A DNA stretch of 64,000 nucleotides from Istiophorus platypterus (GCA_016859345.1 CM029134.1:13172060-13236059); one strand, 5' to 3'. Counted from the first letter of the stretch, positions 22,574 to 35,870 are shown. Program-made: numbers and translations. The notes: generated by a model from the sequence alone, not told the origin.

Positions 22574-25367
22574 TCTGTAAAACTAAAAAAGTTTACTTAA
22601 TAAATAAAGCAAACATTTTGAGTACTTAATTGGATGCTAAACAGCCTATACAGATTTAGACTTCACTGCTGCTTGGAGCAATTGGTACATGCTGGCATAT
22701 AAGAGTTCATTCCCAATTTTCTGTATATAATCTGATCCAAAACTCTAAAGTGGATCCGAGTAAAGTTTATCTCTTCCAATGACCATATGTAAGGCGCTCA
22801 AATGTACGTATCACTCCAAATAAGTTCATTTCTAAATAACAGTGATATTTCTCCCATTCTGCTGAGGGACCAATCCTGTGATGTCCTGTAATTATTCTGT
22901 ATAGTGCAGACCAAAGGTTCAAACACCCAAACCTTCACCACTATGCAAGCACGTGTACATATGTAGCACAAATGTGTACACAGATGAATACGGTTGATTA
23001 TTTGGCCCTGCACACACCTATTTTATGGTTGTTTTAGTTAAAAGAGGATTAAAAAAATCCTTGATGTTAGCACTGTTGTAACTGTTTCTCTATGTCCCGA
23101 AGACTGATGCTGTAAATTGACTCTGGTTATATGCATAACAAAAGTCATAATGAAAGGCAAAACATTATAGTTTAATTTGGCATAGAATGCATGGGGAGTT
23201 TTATACTTTCATTTAAATCATTTTGTTGGTTGTGGAGAGTAACACAACAGATGTTAAAAGATGACGCCATGCTTTTTGGACTGAGCTCAAACAACCTTAA
23301 AGTTTCAAAGTTCTAAACACACTGACATGCATTCCATTTATATACCTATAAAGCCGCTCAATGAAAACAAATGCTGAACTGGCAAAAAGCATTTTTAATG
23401 GGTCTCGGATTCAACACGTGCAGTGGTGAAAGTGTAATTTCTCATCAACTTTACAGCTCTTTTACAATCCGCCGTATAACTAATTGCAAAATTGAAATTG
23501 AGATGCAGAATCCAACACTCAAGAGCTGCTGTTGTGAAATAAAAAATCCTCATGAAAACCTCTCTCATGTGATGGGATTTGATGCAAAGCTGTCACGCTA
23601 CGGACCAAATGTGTTCATAGAGCGCACAGACAAAGAATGTCATCCTTGTTGAAAACGACATTGCTTGTTATTGGACTCCGTCCATGTCGGAGCACCTTCA
23701 CAATACAACAGCGGAGGCTCTTGTTCGCGTGGAATACAACTGCATCATTGGGAGGTATTGCTAGTTGTCTGTTAATGTCAAATACTGGCTAAAGTGTCCC
23801 ATTGCGTAAGCCTGGGTGAATCACCGGCTGACTATGCCTGAATTGAAGCTTTGTCTCAACAAACACATAAACAAACAAAATGGCGACAAATTGAACAAGT
23901 AAAGCATTGGCTTTGGTCACAATATCAACAATTAAGATTTTTGTTGCAGGAATGCTTTGGGCATAACAATCGGTCAGAATAAGTAAGAGAAAAACAAACC
24001 GTATTCAGCAGCCTAGATGGCCTGTTGCTCAAACTTTTGACATTAGGCTGAAGCAGTGTAGTGCAACATTAGTATAAATTTTCTAATTGATATTTACTAC
24101 GAACAAGGCATGAAAAAAACGTAATGTTGGGAGTTCTCTTTAGATAGCAAACTTAGCTCGCTCAAAAGATTTGCCCAGTGTGAGAATCGGAACGTAATGT
24201 TATGGTAGTGATTATCATTAGATAAATTCAGCTGTGCAGCATTTCACAATTTCGTTTCATGCCTCTGATGAGTAGCATGAAACCAGTAAAAATGTTCTGT
24301 ACAAATTGCATGCCCTAGTTAGTAATAATGTTTCACATAAAATGGCCTTCCATGGTCTTTATAAATAAAATATTTAATGTTACCAAGCTAATCTGATGGC
24401 ACACAAATTATGTAAATCAAGACAAGTACAAGCATACTCTAATCCACAACTGAGAAATCATCATGACCTTACGAAACTAGGGTGGATTTTCAATTTTCCT
24501 GCATTTGTTTGGGCATGTACAATGCATTTTATTTTGAAATGTAGCTCGTACAGACTATAACCTCGTTCGATTATATAATAGCTTTTATTTCTGCTCATGA
24601 AACTGTAAGGATTAGTCAAATGAGAAAGTCTTTTGGGCTGCCTTCCACACCAGTGGAGTGCTTGTCAGAGGCTGGTGGTGTTGGGGTTTTTATGTTCACC
24701 CTTTGGTCTGTAGCCACTGAGGAAACAACCACTGAGGGATGACTGCCAGATCTGGATTGATCTGTGAATATTACATTGCTATTGTAAACACAATTCTGTT
24801 ATACTTAATTTCATTTTGCTTTATTTGCCCCGAATAAATCATGTCAAACTAAAAACGTGAACTAAAAAGCATTCAAAAGAATTTTTTAATAATTTAGAGA
24901 TGTCTTTCTGTAACTAAACTGCTCTGGAGACCACATTTCCAGGCTATATCCTCCGCACAGTGTTTTTAAATGACCTCAGCTAACACTTGATCTTAAAGTT
25001 CACATTGTGTGTAGTTTCAATCTTTAGTGATACTCTTAGACTATTATGACTCAAACCCAAACAAACACAATATTACATTCAGAGGTCTCACTGTGCTCTC
25101 TCTTATTTTCCCTTCGGGGAGTATCAGGAGTTAGAATGGGGAGAGAGAATCAACAACTACAAAGAAAGAAAAAAAGAAACCTTGTCTCTGCGGTTCTTTT
25201 CATACGTACGCAGCATCATGACAACATGTTACTTTTGGTTTATATTTTTTGAGATAGAAACTTCTCAAAACAGTTATACTGCTCTGTGTGTCATCGCTCC
25301 CCACCACAAAGACTTCAGGCGATACATATCTAACATTCTGATGTAACATCTGGCGGCCTAGCACTCA

Positions 25368-25377
25368 GGGAAATCCC
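25368..25377. promoter_or_regulatory. NF-kB-type palindrome
   Basis: GGGAAATCCC matches the kB consensus GGGRNWYYCC. The same sequence in reverse orientation occurs at 31245-31254. Confidence 0.35.
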
Positions 25378-27425
25378 ATAATTCCACCCAACGCTTCCTC
25401 CAGGGCTTTGGCATTTTGATCTAGTAGGGATTAACGTTCTCTTAAGAAGGGCAATGATCTGTAATTTAGAAAATACTATAGGTTAATTTTAGACCTCACT
25501 GGTGTTTTGCATGTTGGTGGCCCAAAACAGGAGTGAGAGGTTAACTGTTTGAAATTCAAGGCCTTTAAAACCCCAAAATCATGTACTATGACACCAGTAC
25601 TGTCATTTGCACACTACACACTCATGATTACCAACCTGCCGGTCTGTGCTCTTTTTGCTGAAGGACACCGTGGCGATGCAACGCTGCACCATCCAGCTTT
25701 CTCTGGACATAGCTCTCACTGCTTTTTTGGCGATCAAGTTTTATGATCAAGTTTTTAAGTTTTTTCACATATTCGAGGGAGTGAGGCATCCATTCGTGGC
25801 ACAAGAGCTTTGTGCTAATATAGAAAAGCGGCATCATAATACTTGAAACTACAACAGAAAATTGTAATCAAGCTTTTAAAAAAGGAATCTGTTTAACACA
25901 AAATTGAAGGTTGATAACACACCCATGATTTTTTGATTATTTCATATACGTCAATCAGCTTGGGAAATAACAACAGTGTAGATTATACCAAAAGAGCTAA
26001 ACTCTGTCTGCAAATTGTTATCTAGCAATTTTATCGTTCAGATCCATGTAAGCCTCTCCTAGCAAAAGTGGTGCTACGTTTATGTATATTACTGTCTACT
26101 GTTCTCTACGTGTCTTTTTCCCATGCGGGCTACAGCTTTGTAGATTCCCCTGGAGTTGCACACAGAGGGACTCTGTCCTCCCTGACTGCTTCAAGGCTTC
26201 ACTGGCTATTTGGACAGCTGTACACATCAGCCTGGTCTTAGCTATACTCTAGGGTTATAGCAGATTAAATAAATCCACTACATTTGCATAGCTTATTGCA
26301 TAACAGGCACCTGATCGGGAACACGGTTTGCCGGGTTTTATTTATCATAGGTTCATTGCAGCAATAGAGATAATCCATCGGCTTGTTTCAATGAGCCTAA
26401 GTGGAATTACTCTGTTTCTGGCCACCGGCACAGGCCTTAGCGACACAATTTTGGACAATAGCCACCAGGCACTGAGTGTATATCAACTTAGTCCAGCTTT
26501 TCTGTTGAAAGAAGCCGTGCCAGAACTCTTGGTGACACACATCTGTGTTGAGTTAGATTTCCACAGCTGACTAGGGTGTGACCCACTTCCCTCTCTTTTC
26601 TTTTTATCAAAGCCTGGTAAAAGAGGTTTGATAGAAAGATGTCCAACTATCACTGTCACTAAATACAACAGAGCAACACTTCCACTTACTTCTTCCCCCG
26701 CTCTGACATTCAGCACATGAGAGAACAAACAAATCCTCTGGGTTTGGTAACTTCTATTCTGGGACTCCGCTGGTTTTGCTGTCATGAGTGGTGTTGGAAT
26801 TTCTCAGTCAGATTTCATCTGGTGATTATGGATTTCCCTACTACCACAGTTGCCATGGAGATTGGGCAACCTGAGACACACAAACACGGTCGGTGACAGA
26901 GAGATGTGAAAAATGAAAGGAAACGAGGACCCATCCCTGTTTCAGGCATTAGGCTTAAAATAGACCAAACCCCAAGAATGAGTTATGTTTCGATGTCACA
27001 CACGGGAACTAGGCTTGGATGAAGGAAAGGAATCCTAACACTGGAATACTTGTTAGTGCTAGTGGTCCCGGGAAGATTTCTCCTTCTTCCCTTGGTGTGT
27101 TTCATCAACAACCGGGCCTCTTTTTGCTTCACCTCTTTTCCATGAGTCTGCAGAGTCATATGCAGAGTTTGGCTATTGGATGACTCCAATGCAGTGCCTC
27201 TAGGCACATACTGTACAGTGCACCCACTCAAAATATCCCAGATAGTGTTACATTATACAGACATATAGGTATACAATCTTAATGGCATTTCAAAAATAGT
27301 CTGACATGAAACTAAATGACTAATATCAAGCAGACCCTTTTTTATGAATGTATTGTAGTGTTGTTGAGCATTCCGATATATTCTGTACACAGATGTGAAC
27401 ACAAATAGAGCTAAATAGAGCTTTG

Positions 27426-27476
27426 TGTGATCTGGACCCAGCTCTCACTGAATGAGAGCTGGGTCTCAGATCCACG
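27426..27476. repeat. Long stem-loop
   Basis: A 13-bp perfect stem (27435-27447 with 27453-27465) around a 5-nt CTGAA loop is extended by GATCTG/CAGATC (27429-27434, 27467-27472) across a single-base bulge, then by about three weaker pairs. Total stem is about 19-22 bp. It is short for a pre-miRNA and matches no miRNA I know. Confidence 0.85.
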
Positions 27477-30400
27477 AGACCAGATAAAGTGTCAAGGCCT
27501 TGCCTTGAGTTGTAGTTTAATACAGCACAAAAAGTTATGTAAATCACAAAAACACTATGAATTCAGACATTACAACGATCACTCGGGTTTATAATAGATG
27601 TTATTTAAAGCTCACACACACAAACAGACACACAGACATGTACGCGATCGTGTGGAAGAGTCTAAACACCTATTATAACACATGTGCATGCACATTTGTT
27701 TGCCCACAAGTTCTCCCACTTAAGCGGGTCATAAAGGTCGCTTGTCCCTTACCTCGAATCCACCCACAGTAGTGTACCAGGCGGCAGGCACATTGGACTG
27801 TTGTTGTCATTGCACCAATAAAAAAGGATAAGGTTGTGGAACAGTCACGGTGAACGTACAACCCACCACATAATTACCAAGAATCCCTATTTAGGTCAAT
27901 CACTTATTCATGCTTTGGTGACATAGAGTCATCTATATGTAAAATGCGCTTATCAGTAAAGACAAATGATTAATTAATGATGGCTGAATTTCAGTTATAT
28001 ATCTCCAGACACAGTCGATTCTGCTGTTTATAGTGTCTGATTGCATATTTATTGTCAGCACTTGGCAGCGGCAGTAATAACATGGAATGTAAAAGCCTTC
28101 GGTAATATGAAGCTTCAGATTCCTCAAGTCATACAGAATGTAGTGGCTCTCAAGTTACAAGGAAGTGTGGACATTAGAAAATAACTTTTTATATGATATT
28201 TCCCTCTAAGGCCTTAAGGTTAATCGTGTCAGGAATAATTGAGGATATAGCCCCTCCTCTTATCGTTTGACCTTTTGTGTTGTCAAGTTGCGGTCTGTAT
28301 ATGGTCCTGATAAGAAATAGTCAGTGATTGTACATAGCTGTACACGCCTTTCTTCTTAAGTTGTCACGCTACCTTACATTTGTAGTATGTGAACAGACAA
28401 TGCTCAACGGGCTTAAATGGTGCAGAAAAATTTTCTTAACTAAACACAATACACCTGCTCCAGTACGATGATCATGACTGTGCTCAAATGCTTCTTGGCA
28501 TACCATTAGTTATACATCAGACACACTTGTCAAAGTGCATGGCCTTAAGCAGGCTGTTGCCTGTGTGTGGCGTGTCTGACTGCAAACAGATGGGAATGTA
28601 AACACACATGGGTAACGTCTAGCGCTAAACACACACAACAGGATTACTGTGGTCGGCTTGAGAAAAATACAGGGGTAGGAAGAGAAGTTGAGGTTTAGGT
28701 CCTTTTTGTTTTTGGAGGAGTAGATGGGTAATTTGGTAATGACACAAACAAAGAAGCAGCTCAATCCCATAGCCTGCAGTCACAAAGGTAGATCCTTTGC
28801 ATGTCACCAAGCCTTGTCAACCAAAAGAAAACTTTCTCTTTCATTGTTGTCCCTCGACTTTTTCTCCTACTTTTTTTTTGTTTCTTGATCATTCACACTC
28901 ACACAGCAAAACTCCATTTCTTGTTTCAGTTAGGCCGAACTTTTCCTGCAAAAAAACAGCAGTTTCCTGACAGTACTCGTAATGGGGCAGAGGGCTGATG
29001 TACGGGTGTTTAATCCCATGTTACGCTATAATCCCTTGACAAACACACCATGTCAAAACATGAAAGACAGTTCCAAGATCTAATTGGAATATGACATTCA
29101 ACTACAACTGCAAACATACAGGCAGCAGATCCAATCTTGTGTAACTGTCCTGGCAAAGAAATACTTGAGGAAAAACAAAAAATCACAGAAAATGTTTTCT
29201 TCCACAGTTTGCAAGACAAAATGAAACAATTCTTTCCATTTGTGGACAACACGCTCTGAATTCTGTTTTGTGTTTTTTTTCACTGTACAGCTGCTTATGT
29301 AAGCCAGCACATTGCCCTACATTGGAGCTTAGTAGACCACAACCTAAAAACACTACAATGAGCTTGCTCGAGGTGGAACAGTGTTTGTAACAGATAACAT
29401 GAACACCCTGCAATACGGCACAAAGGTGTGATTGCACAAGCGTCATGGGTGTGAATATGCACCATATGGCCTTTGCCTCTACATGATGCACGGTGGCATT
29501 CCGACTTGTCCTCAGTAAACGCAGTCAGGACAGGCTCCTGGAGGAAAAGAGGACGTGGCCCGGCAGAGCTGCACAGCATGTGTTGGAGTCTGGTGGATGC
29601 AGCTTTGCAGCAGCAATAATGCAGTGTGACAAGTTGACCTATGTGTTTAAGAGCCTGTTTCCTGGTCATGTTTCATTTTGTTTTAAGTGTTCTCAGTGCT
29701 GGTGGCTGCCCATGCCGGTAGTTTGTTGTCAGTGCCATCTGGTACTGTTTACTCTTTTCAGCATTGGTGGCTGACATTTACAAGTGTGTGGTGGTTTTTT
29801 TTTTTTTGGACCTTTCAAAAGTGTCCATTTCTGTGTGATTGTTTAGGTTTACTGTGACAAATTACTTTTTTGTTTTGTTTTGTTTTTTAAATGTTCTCTA
29901 TTTCTAGTAATGTGGTCACTAAAATAGATACAAGTTGCCTAACTTTTGGCTTGAGCAAGATTATTCATTACAAAATGAAATTCTAAGTAAGGTGTCATGC
30001 ATAATGTCTCAAACCACAAAATTTCCATATTCAACCACAATGCTTTAATTACAACCGCTCCTATGGTAACTACAACTGCATGTCACAGTAGAAACTGTAA
30101 TAGGAACATTAATATGAGAAGGAGTGCATCATGTCATACTCTCGACAATCTGCAGGAGGGAAGGATAGGCGGGTTGCTCACTGTATGAGTCAGATAGCCT
30201 GTGTTATGCTCTCCCTCCATGCCTGGTAACCACTACCAATACAGCAACAGCACCATGTTGCTCCATGGCAACTGTATGGTAGTGTGAGTTTACAATGTAA
30301 AGCTAAGGAGCATTGTTTCTGAAAAATAATATAAGACATGAAACCCCCAAGAAATCAGCTCTGCTACTGCGAAATGCAACTGGTGCATCCCCTTATCATA

Positions 30401-30820
30401 TCTGCTCTGCATCCTGAGACTAAATTCTCAGGGCTCTCATTCTTACACTTATCTCTCACCCAGAACTCCACTCCTCTTCAACTCCCTCTCTTTTGTTTCC
30501 CCTACTTACCCTGTTGTTGTTTATTTTTCTATTATGATCTTGAGAGCCCCACTTCTCTTCACTCTCAGACTTTCTATTGATTTCTGGGTTTTCTCACAAA
30601 GGCGCGCCTAATCTTACCAAATGTATTTTTCTTTCTTCTTTCTTCTTTAATTTAATTCTTATTTTTTTGCCTTGAGTAAGTCTTTAATTCTTCTTACACC
30701 TACTCCGGACCATTAAAACTAAGTCAGAATTGAACCAAAATAAATGCAAAAATGATGAATCTTGAGAATAACCTTTTTTCCAATAGTGAAGGTGACATCA
30801 ATCAAAACAGATGCTTACAA

Positions 30821-31030
30821 AGGCTGATAAATCAAACAGGGAAGAGTAGGACTCATAGATCCATGATACTAAAACACTGAGCATAAGTAATAACACAAGA
30901 GAGGTTTTAACCACTCTGGAAAGTTTTCAAAGTTGAAGATGTTTTGTCTTTCTTCGGGACGACCACCAGGTGAACAGTAGATGTATGGTGTTCATGTTAC
31001 AAAGTAATCTACTGGGAATGTAAGGCATGC
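30821..31030 (+). repeat. Dispersed repeat, copy 1 of 2
   Basis: About 210 bp that reappears in the same orientation, diverged, at 35044-35262. Shared blocks include AAATCAAACAGGGAAGAGTA, CATAGATCCAT, TGTCTTTCTTC and GGTGTTCATGTTACAAAGTA. No ORF or terminal inverted repeat is evident; it is probably a non-autonomous element of unknown class. Confidence 0.85.
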
Positions 31031-31244
31031 CTCCAGAGGGTGCCTCAAACTGAAGGTTACCTTCATCAGCTGTCTGAGATGTAGTTGTCATTGCCGCTAG
31101 GTCATTCTCTTCCATTTGAGAAGATCAAATCCTCTGTCTGGATATTCTATTTATTATATTAGACTAGGACCTCCTGTCATCCTCTCTACTTAGCACACCG
31201 CGCTACCTTGAGAGAGGAGATGAGGGATAATTGCGGGGAATAAA

Positions 31245-31254
31245 GGGATTTCCC
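31245..31254. promoter_or_regulatory. NF-kB-type palindrome
   Basis: GGGATTTCCC is an exact kB consensus, flanked by further G-rich sequence (CAGGGGGTC). An isolated motif match. Confidence 0.35.
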
Positions 31255-32029
31255 AGGGGGTCTTACGTTTAGATATCTGGGATGCCTGGCAATGTTCATT
31301 ACAAGGGAGGCACCTGTTTCAAGGTTTGACTATGAAGACTTAACTGAAATTTCTTCAGAGATATGATATGCCCTGTTGTGGCCATAATAATGTACAAGTC
31401 AACCAGTTATGTTGAGCAATTTTCAAATTACTCGACAAAACTCAACCAAGCACAAATCTTCTGTACTACCAGTGACAAACAGGAACGGTCATCCAGACTG
31501 TGCTTTAGTGTATTTAGAGGTTCTGTGGTATAATGTTTCATATTATCAGTATCAATGCTTTGACTGTATAAGGGCTTCTCAAACAAGATGAATGGAATCT
31601 AAAGAGCTCAAGCAGCGCAAAAGTGAGAGACAAAGTCCTTTCACACATGTAGCTTTAAGCTCTGGAGTCATTATTCTGGAGGATTTTATAAGCCAGTTTT
31701 CCCCCTCAAAACCTAATGAAAATCCTAGGAATGTAACTTTGTGAAGCTGAGCTGGACAAAAATGGTAAGATCCAATCCAGAATCAGAAAATGCCCCAAAA
31801 CGTTCGATGCCAATGTCGTGGGTTACAAAACACAGATGGAGAGAGAAAGACGCAAAAAGAGATGACGAGGATCAGACCACTGTGAGCTGAGAATCAAAGG
31901 ACCATCACTGGCCCTTTCTGCAGAGCGAGACAACTTTTTCTTTAACGAGCGTCTTCCTCAAGACTGCTTTAATAGAGGAAACATCCCCCAAACCCTTAAA
32001 CCTTAGAAAAGAGCTGGCAAAAAAGATGA

Positions 32030-32214
32030 TGACGTCAACACCGGGAGCTGAGCAGCTTTTTTCCCCACTTCCTGTTTGCACTCTTCTGTGTCTGTTTCTG
32101 TAGGCGGGAGCGTCGGGAAGCACCTACCAGTCTGGTCCCTGGGAAGGCAGGCCACAGTGGTGAATGTCAACATCAGGCCTATTGTCATCAGACCCCTTAC
32201 CAGGCCTTATAAGG
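32030..32214. promoter_or_regulatory. CRE + ETS + CArG motif cluster
   Basis: TGACGTCA (32030-32037, perfect CRE), CACTTCCTGT (32066-32075, ETS consensus in reverse) and CCTTATAAGG (32205-32214, perfect palindromic CArG box for SRF) lie within 185 bp. This combination is reminiscent of immediate-early gene control, where CREB, ETS/TCF and SRF cooperate. No promoter or transcript is visible here, so an enhancer is the more natural reading. Confidence 0.4.
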
Positions 32215-32671
32215 ACAGACCCCTGTCGGGCTTCCACGGCTGAGCAAAACCAGACGGGAGGCGGAGAGGGTCAGAGGGAAGAAGAAAGAAATGAAAAAAG
32301 GAAAATGATGAAACGGTTAGAGAATAAGAGAAGAAAGTAACATAAAGGGGGGGAACGACAGCAACGACAACAGCATAGATGGTAGACTGGGGAAACCCCC
32401 CCCTGCCCAACCCCCCCCGTAGTGTGAGTCACCACTGGGAAGAGAACCAGACCCAGCCTTTCCACCTAAAATCCTCCTCAGACCCCTTCCCTTCACTCTT
32501 AAAACCGCCTGGTCTCTGACGAGTCGAATTCTTTTTGTCCTGTGATGGGACACTAACAAAGTGTCTATGAAGCTTATTTAAATATCTATTGCATCAAAGT
32601 GGGTTATTTACGCCCTGTGTTTGTTGTTTACTCTCATTTTTGTTTGTCGTTCGTGGTATTGTTCTTACATG

Positions 32672-32685
32672 GTTGCTACGGCAAC
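32672..32685. promoter_or_regulatory. RFX X-box-like palindrome
   Basis: GTTGCTACGGCAAC differs from the RFX consensus GTTGCCATGGCAAC at two central positions and keeps both GTTGC/GCAAC half-sites at the right spacing. Confidence 0.4.
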
Positions 32686-33164
32686 AGCCGGTGTTTAAAA
32701 ACAATGATGTGAAAAGAAGAAGTCGAACTAAACTGTACTTTGGGAACACGATGTGACTTTCCGGACTGTAACAACAAACGTTTGTCGAAAAATGATTAAA
32801 AGAGCCCAAGCAATAATCGTTTTCGGTTTTTTTGTTTTTTTTTCATAGTACTTGTGTTGTACTGATTTCTCTTGGCAGTGTCACATCTTGCACCGGTATT
32901 ACATTATGTTTCTCTAATGACACATCGCCATCAACTGATTTGTTTTAACTTATTTTGCAGGAAGTGTGGCAGGTTACTAAGGCAACAAAGTTCCCCCTTT
33001 AACCAGTGACTGTGTCAATGAAAAAAACTGCCGTAGGAGTGCACAGTAGCAAAGTGTTATCATTTTCACAGCCCTTCCCTTCTTTCACCATTGGCCATAT
33101 TGGGTAAGAAAAAAAAGAGCTCGTAGAAAACGATTGGCTGTTGAAGATGTCATACCACCCTGCC

Positions 33165-33380
33165 GTCCCATTTCTACGCTCACGCTGCAGTTTCTAAAGC
33201 AGGTACGCGCCGCGCTGCTATTTTTGGTGTTAAAATAAAAATCACCACTACTGGTCGTCGCGCTGTTGATGCGTGGCGGCATGCACATTTTTTTTTCATT
33301 CTTCGGTCGCCTACCCCTCCTCTCATGGCCAAAATGAGCCATTTCATCGTCACTGGGGCTGTGCGTGCGTGCGAGAGTGT
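33165..33380. promoter_or_regulatory. Orphan CpG-rich patch
   Basis: CpGs cluster here (for example GTACGCGCCGCGC, GGTCGTCGCGC, GTGCGTGCGTGCG) against a CpG-poor background, with an inverted CCAAT box (ATTGG, about 33132-33136) nearby. Open frames on the minus strand (33085-33342, 33180-33515) show no known domain. It could be an unrecognised promoter or a methylation-protected enhancer. Confidence 0.35.
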
Positions 33381-33386
33381 GTGTGT

Positions 33387-33428
<42 letters not shown>

Positions 33429-33463
33429 CTGCGTGTGTGTGTGCTGGTGAGTGTTTGTGTGTA
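33361..33463. repeat. (TG)n microsatellite, interrupted
   Basis: About 100 bp of TG repeat with interruptions (GAGAG, GAG, TATATGTCTGCG), adjoining the CpG-rich patch. Confidence 0.95.
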
Positions 33464-35043
33464 GCGGGGTGGAGTATAACACATTGAATTTATGTGAGTC
33501 GATTAACTGTTTCAACTTCGCTGGTCTGACCCTCAGAAAAGTTCACCTCCATGTTTGGTTTTAGACTCTAAAACAAGTTAGTGCTGTCCAGCTGTAGCAA
33601 GAAAAGCAAATCCGCGAAACGTCTCTTTGAGTGTTTGTTTATATTTTCATACATTGATAGAGGAAACATTAAAGTAAAGTTACCATTTACCTATTTAGGC
33701 CAAAACCACATGGGCAAAAGAGGGCTTGTCTTTCTCATTAAAACGATTCTCATCTACAGTTAATGTTTGTTTTCCTTCGGAGACGGGAAGAAGCACCCAT
33801 TATTAGTTTCCCAAGAGGCCTGGGGGCCCCGTGATGTCTTTTTCCAGTGGTGACCTCACCTCAACAATATGGCCCCTATGTGGCCTCAACCTCAACTTTT
33901 CTCAATTATCTGAGTCAGCCACTTCACGGATCCATGCTTCTATTTTTGGGTTCTATTTTCCATCGTTCCACTGGTAGTCAGACATATATATAACTGGACT
34001 TTTTAATATGGAAAAGGAAAATGACTGGACCCTGGGCACAACAGTTTTGGTGCTCTAGTTGGAAAGGAGCACTAACAGCCTAAAGAGGTCTGATGCTGTT
34101 GTACTAGGATTAACAGCACAGAGATGTTGGAGTTGACACCAGGTCAGCGGCTGGGGCTCATGTTGCCTACTGAGGCTGCCAGGGTGCTTGGGAGACAAGC
34201 TGTGACTAAAAACTGTGGGTCAGACCAAACACCCTGTAAATCCACTTGTCTGTAGATGCAATGATAGGATTCATTAAAGCTGGCATGAACACATAACATG
34301 AGATAGAGACTAGTTTAGAATATAATTATTAGAGTATTAGGAGCATTGTAATTGCACATTATATGAAATACATACAATTTCAGCCAAAGAATTAACATTT
34401 CCCTGACGCAAAAGTGCAATTTTTTCTTTCTGAATGCTCCTATTCCTCCCCTTTGACTTGAGTTAACAAGATGACCAGTGTCTCTCTCTATGAAGCCAGT
34501 CCACATTTCCAGAGTTCCTGCTTGACATGACAACCTGGCAGGTTCAATGTCCGGCCCATGACAGATGGTCGCTAGCAGCCAAAACAAGAGCTGGATCTCC
34601 CCCAATCCCATTAACAAAGTCATGAATGGATGCTTCGCTATTTAAACAGCACTGTTTTTTTCCTGCACAGGTGGGGACATTCCAAATTATGAACAAATAA
34701 ATTAACTCATATCCTTTGCCAGGGGTGACACCCTTAGTTTAGAAAAAGGTGGTGCAGACATACTTACATGGTAAAACACACCTGCACCTTGATTACCTAC
34801 AGATATTTTTCCGCTTAAAAAACAATGGCTCTGAAAAGTTTTACGTCACATTAGTGCTGGGAGCCAAAACAGAGCGGGAGGATCTAAAAGTTTTGGAAGA
34901 GCATCATGTAGGGTTTGGAAGCCATTATGTATCCAGTTATTGTACCTCTCACCAACTGTGTGTATCTAAGGTAGCCTCATAAACCAGTGTTATTTATTTA
35001 TTTATTTTTTGTTCACATATAGTTCAGAGTTCAGTTTAACTAA

Positions 35044-35262
35044 GACTGGTAAATCAAACAGGGAAGAGTAGGAAAAACTTGACCCATAGATCCATTATTC
35101 TAAGATAGAGCAGAGTTAATACTACAAGGCAAGTTTTAACCTCGCTGGAAAGTTATCACAGTTGCAGTCACTATGTCTTTCTTCAGGACAAATACCAGGT
35201 GAAAAGTAGATATATGGTGTTCATGTTACAAAGTAATATACTGCGAATGTGAGGCAGCCCTC
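35044..35262 (+). repeat. Dispersed repeat, copy 2 of 2
   Basis: The diverged second copy of the unit at 30821-31030, 4.2 kb away in the same orientation. Similarity ends abruptly just after GAATGTGAGGCA and before GACTGGTAAATC, which gives approximate element boundaries. Confidence 0.85.
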
Positions 35263-35870
35263 CTCTTTTCTGGATACTGAACTAAACTTATTCAAAGAAA
35301 AAAAATCACACTTAGTTAAAAAGCTGAAATATCGTTATCTGATTGTTCACCGATTTGTTCTGTCAATTAGCTGATCAAGTGTTGAGTTAAGTGCAATTTA
35401 TCCTAATTAAAGTCCTACTCATATACATAGAAAAGCAAGTACAGTGAGCTTCCTCTTAGTTTTGAATTAGCTGTCAAATACGATTCCATGCCACAGAGGG
35501 TACTAAATGCCTAAAATGGATTACTTGGGATCAATGTCAATCACTGATAACTAGAAACCAAACAATACAGTGTTACATTAAACGCCACAAAGGGATTCGC
35601 TGCATCACTTTAATGTGCAGTACTTTATGCAACATACTAATCTTAACTAATTACATACATACTGTATGTGCAGGCCTATAGTAAATTCTCATCCCGCAAA
35701 CGGTACAACACACATATACATATGTACACACAACGTATGTATACGGCATTTTGAAAAAAAGAGGAATGAATGTCAGTTTTATGAAAATGACCTAATTGGA
35801 GGATTGAGGAAAATGTAATTTTTTACCTTGAGCACCAAATTGTAACTAACTTATAAGTCGCATTTTTAAA

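Larger units (their letters stand above)
21299..30820. other. Intergenic desert, no gene recognised
   Basis: AT-rich DNA with short uninformative ORFs. It holds two stem-loops (22547-22573, 27426-27476), one NF-kB-type palindrome (25368-25377) and two X-box-like palindromes (26849-26858 half-site, 30257-30272). No exon or RNA gene was recognised. Confidence 0.45.
31031..35043. other. Intergenic DNA with candidate regulatory cluster
   Basis: No protein gene recognised. The stretch contains CRE, ETS and CArG motifs (32030-32214), C-rich runs at 32396-32418, an X-box-like palindrome (32672-32685), a CpG-rich patch (about 33165-33380) and the adjoining TG microsatellite. It is the most regulatory-looking part of the mid-window. 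Confidence 0.45.

Noticed and set aside
23371..23652. 93-codon + strand ORF as a gene
   Set aside because: No recognisable domain and no convincing splice or promoter context. It may be conserved non-coding DNA.
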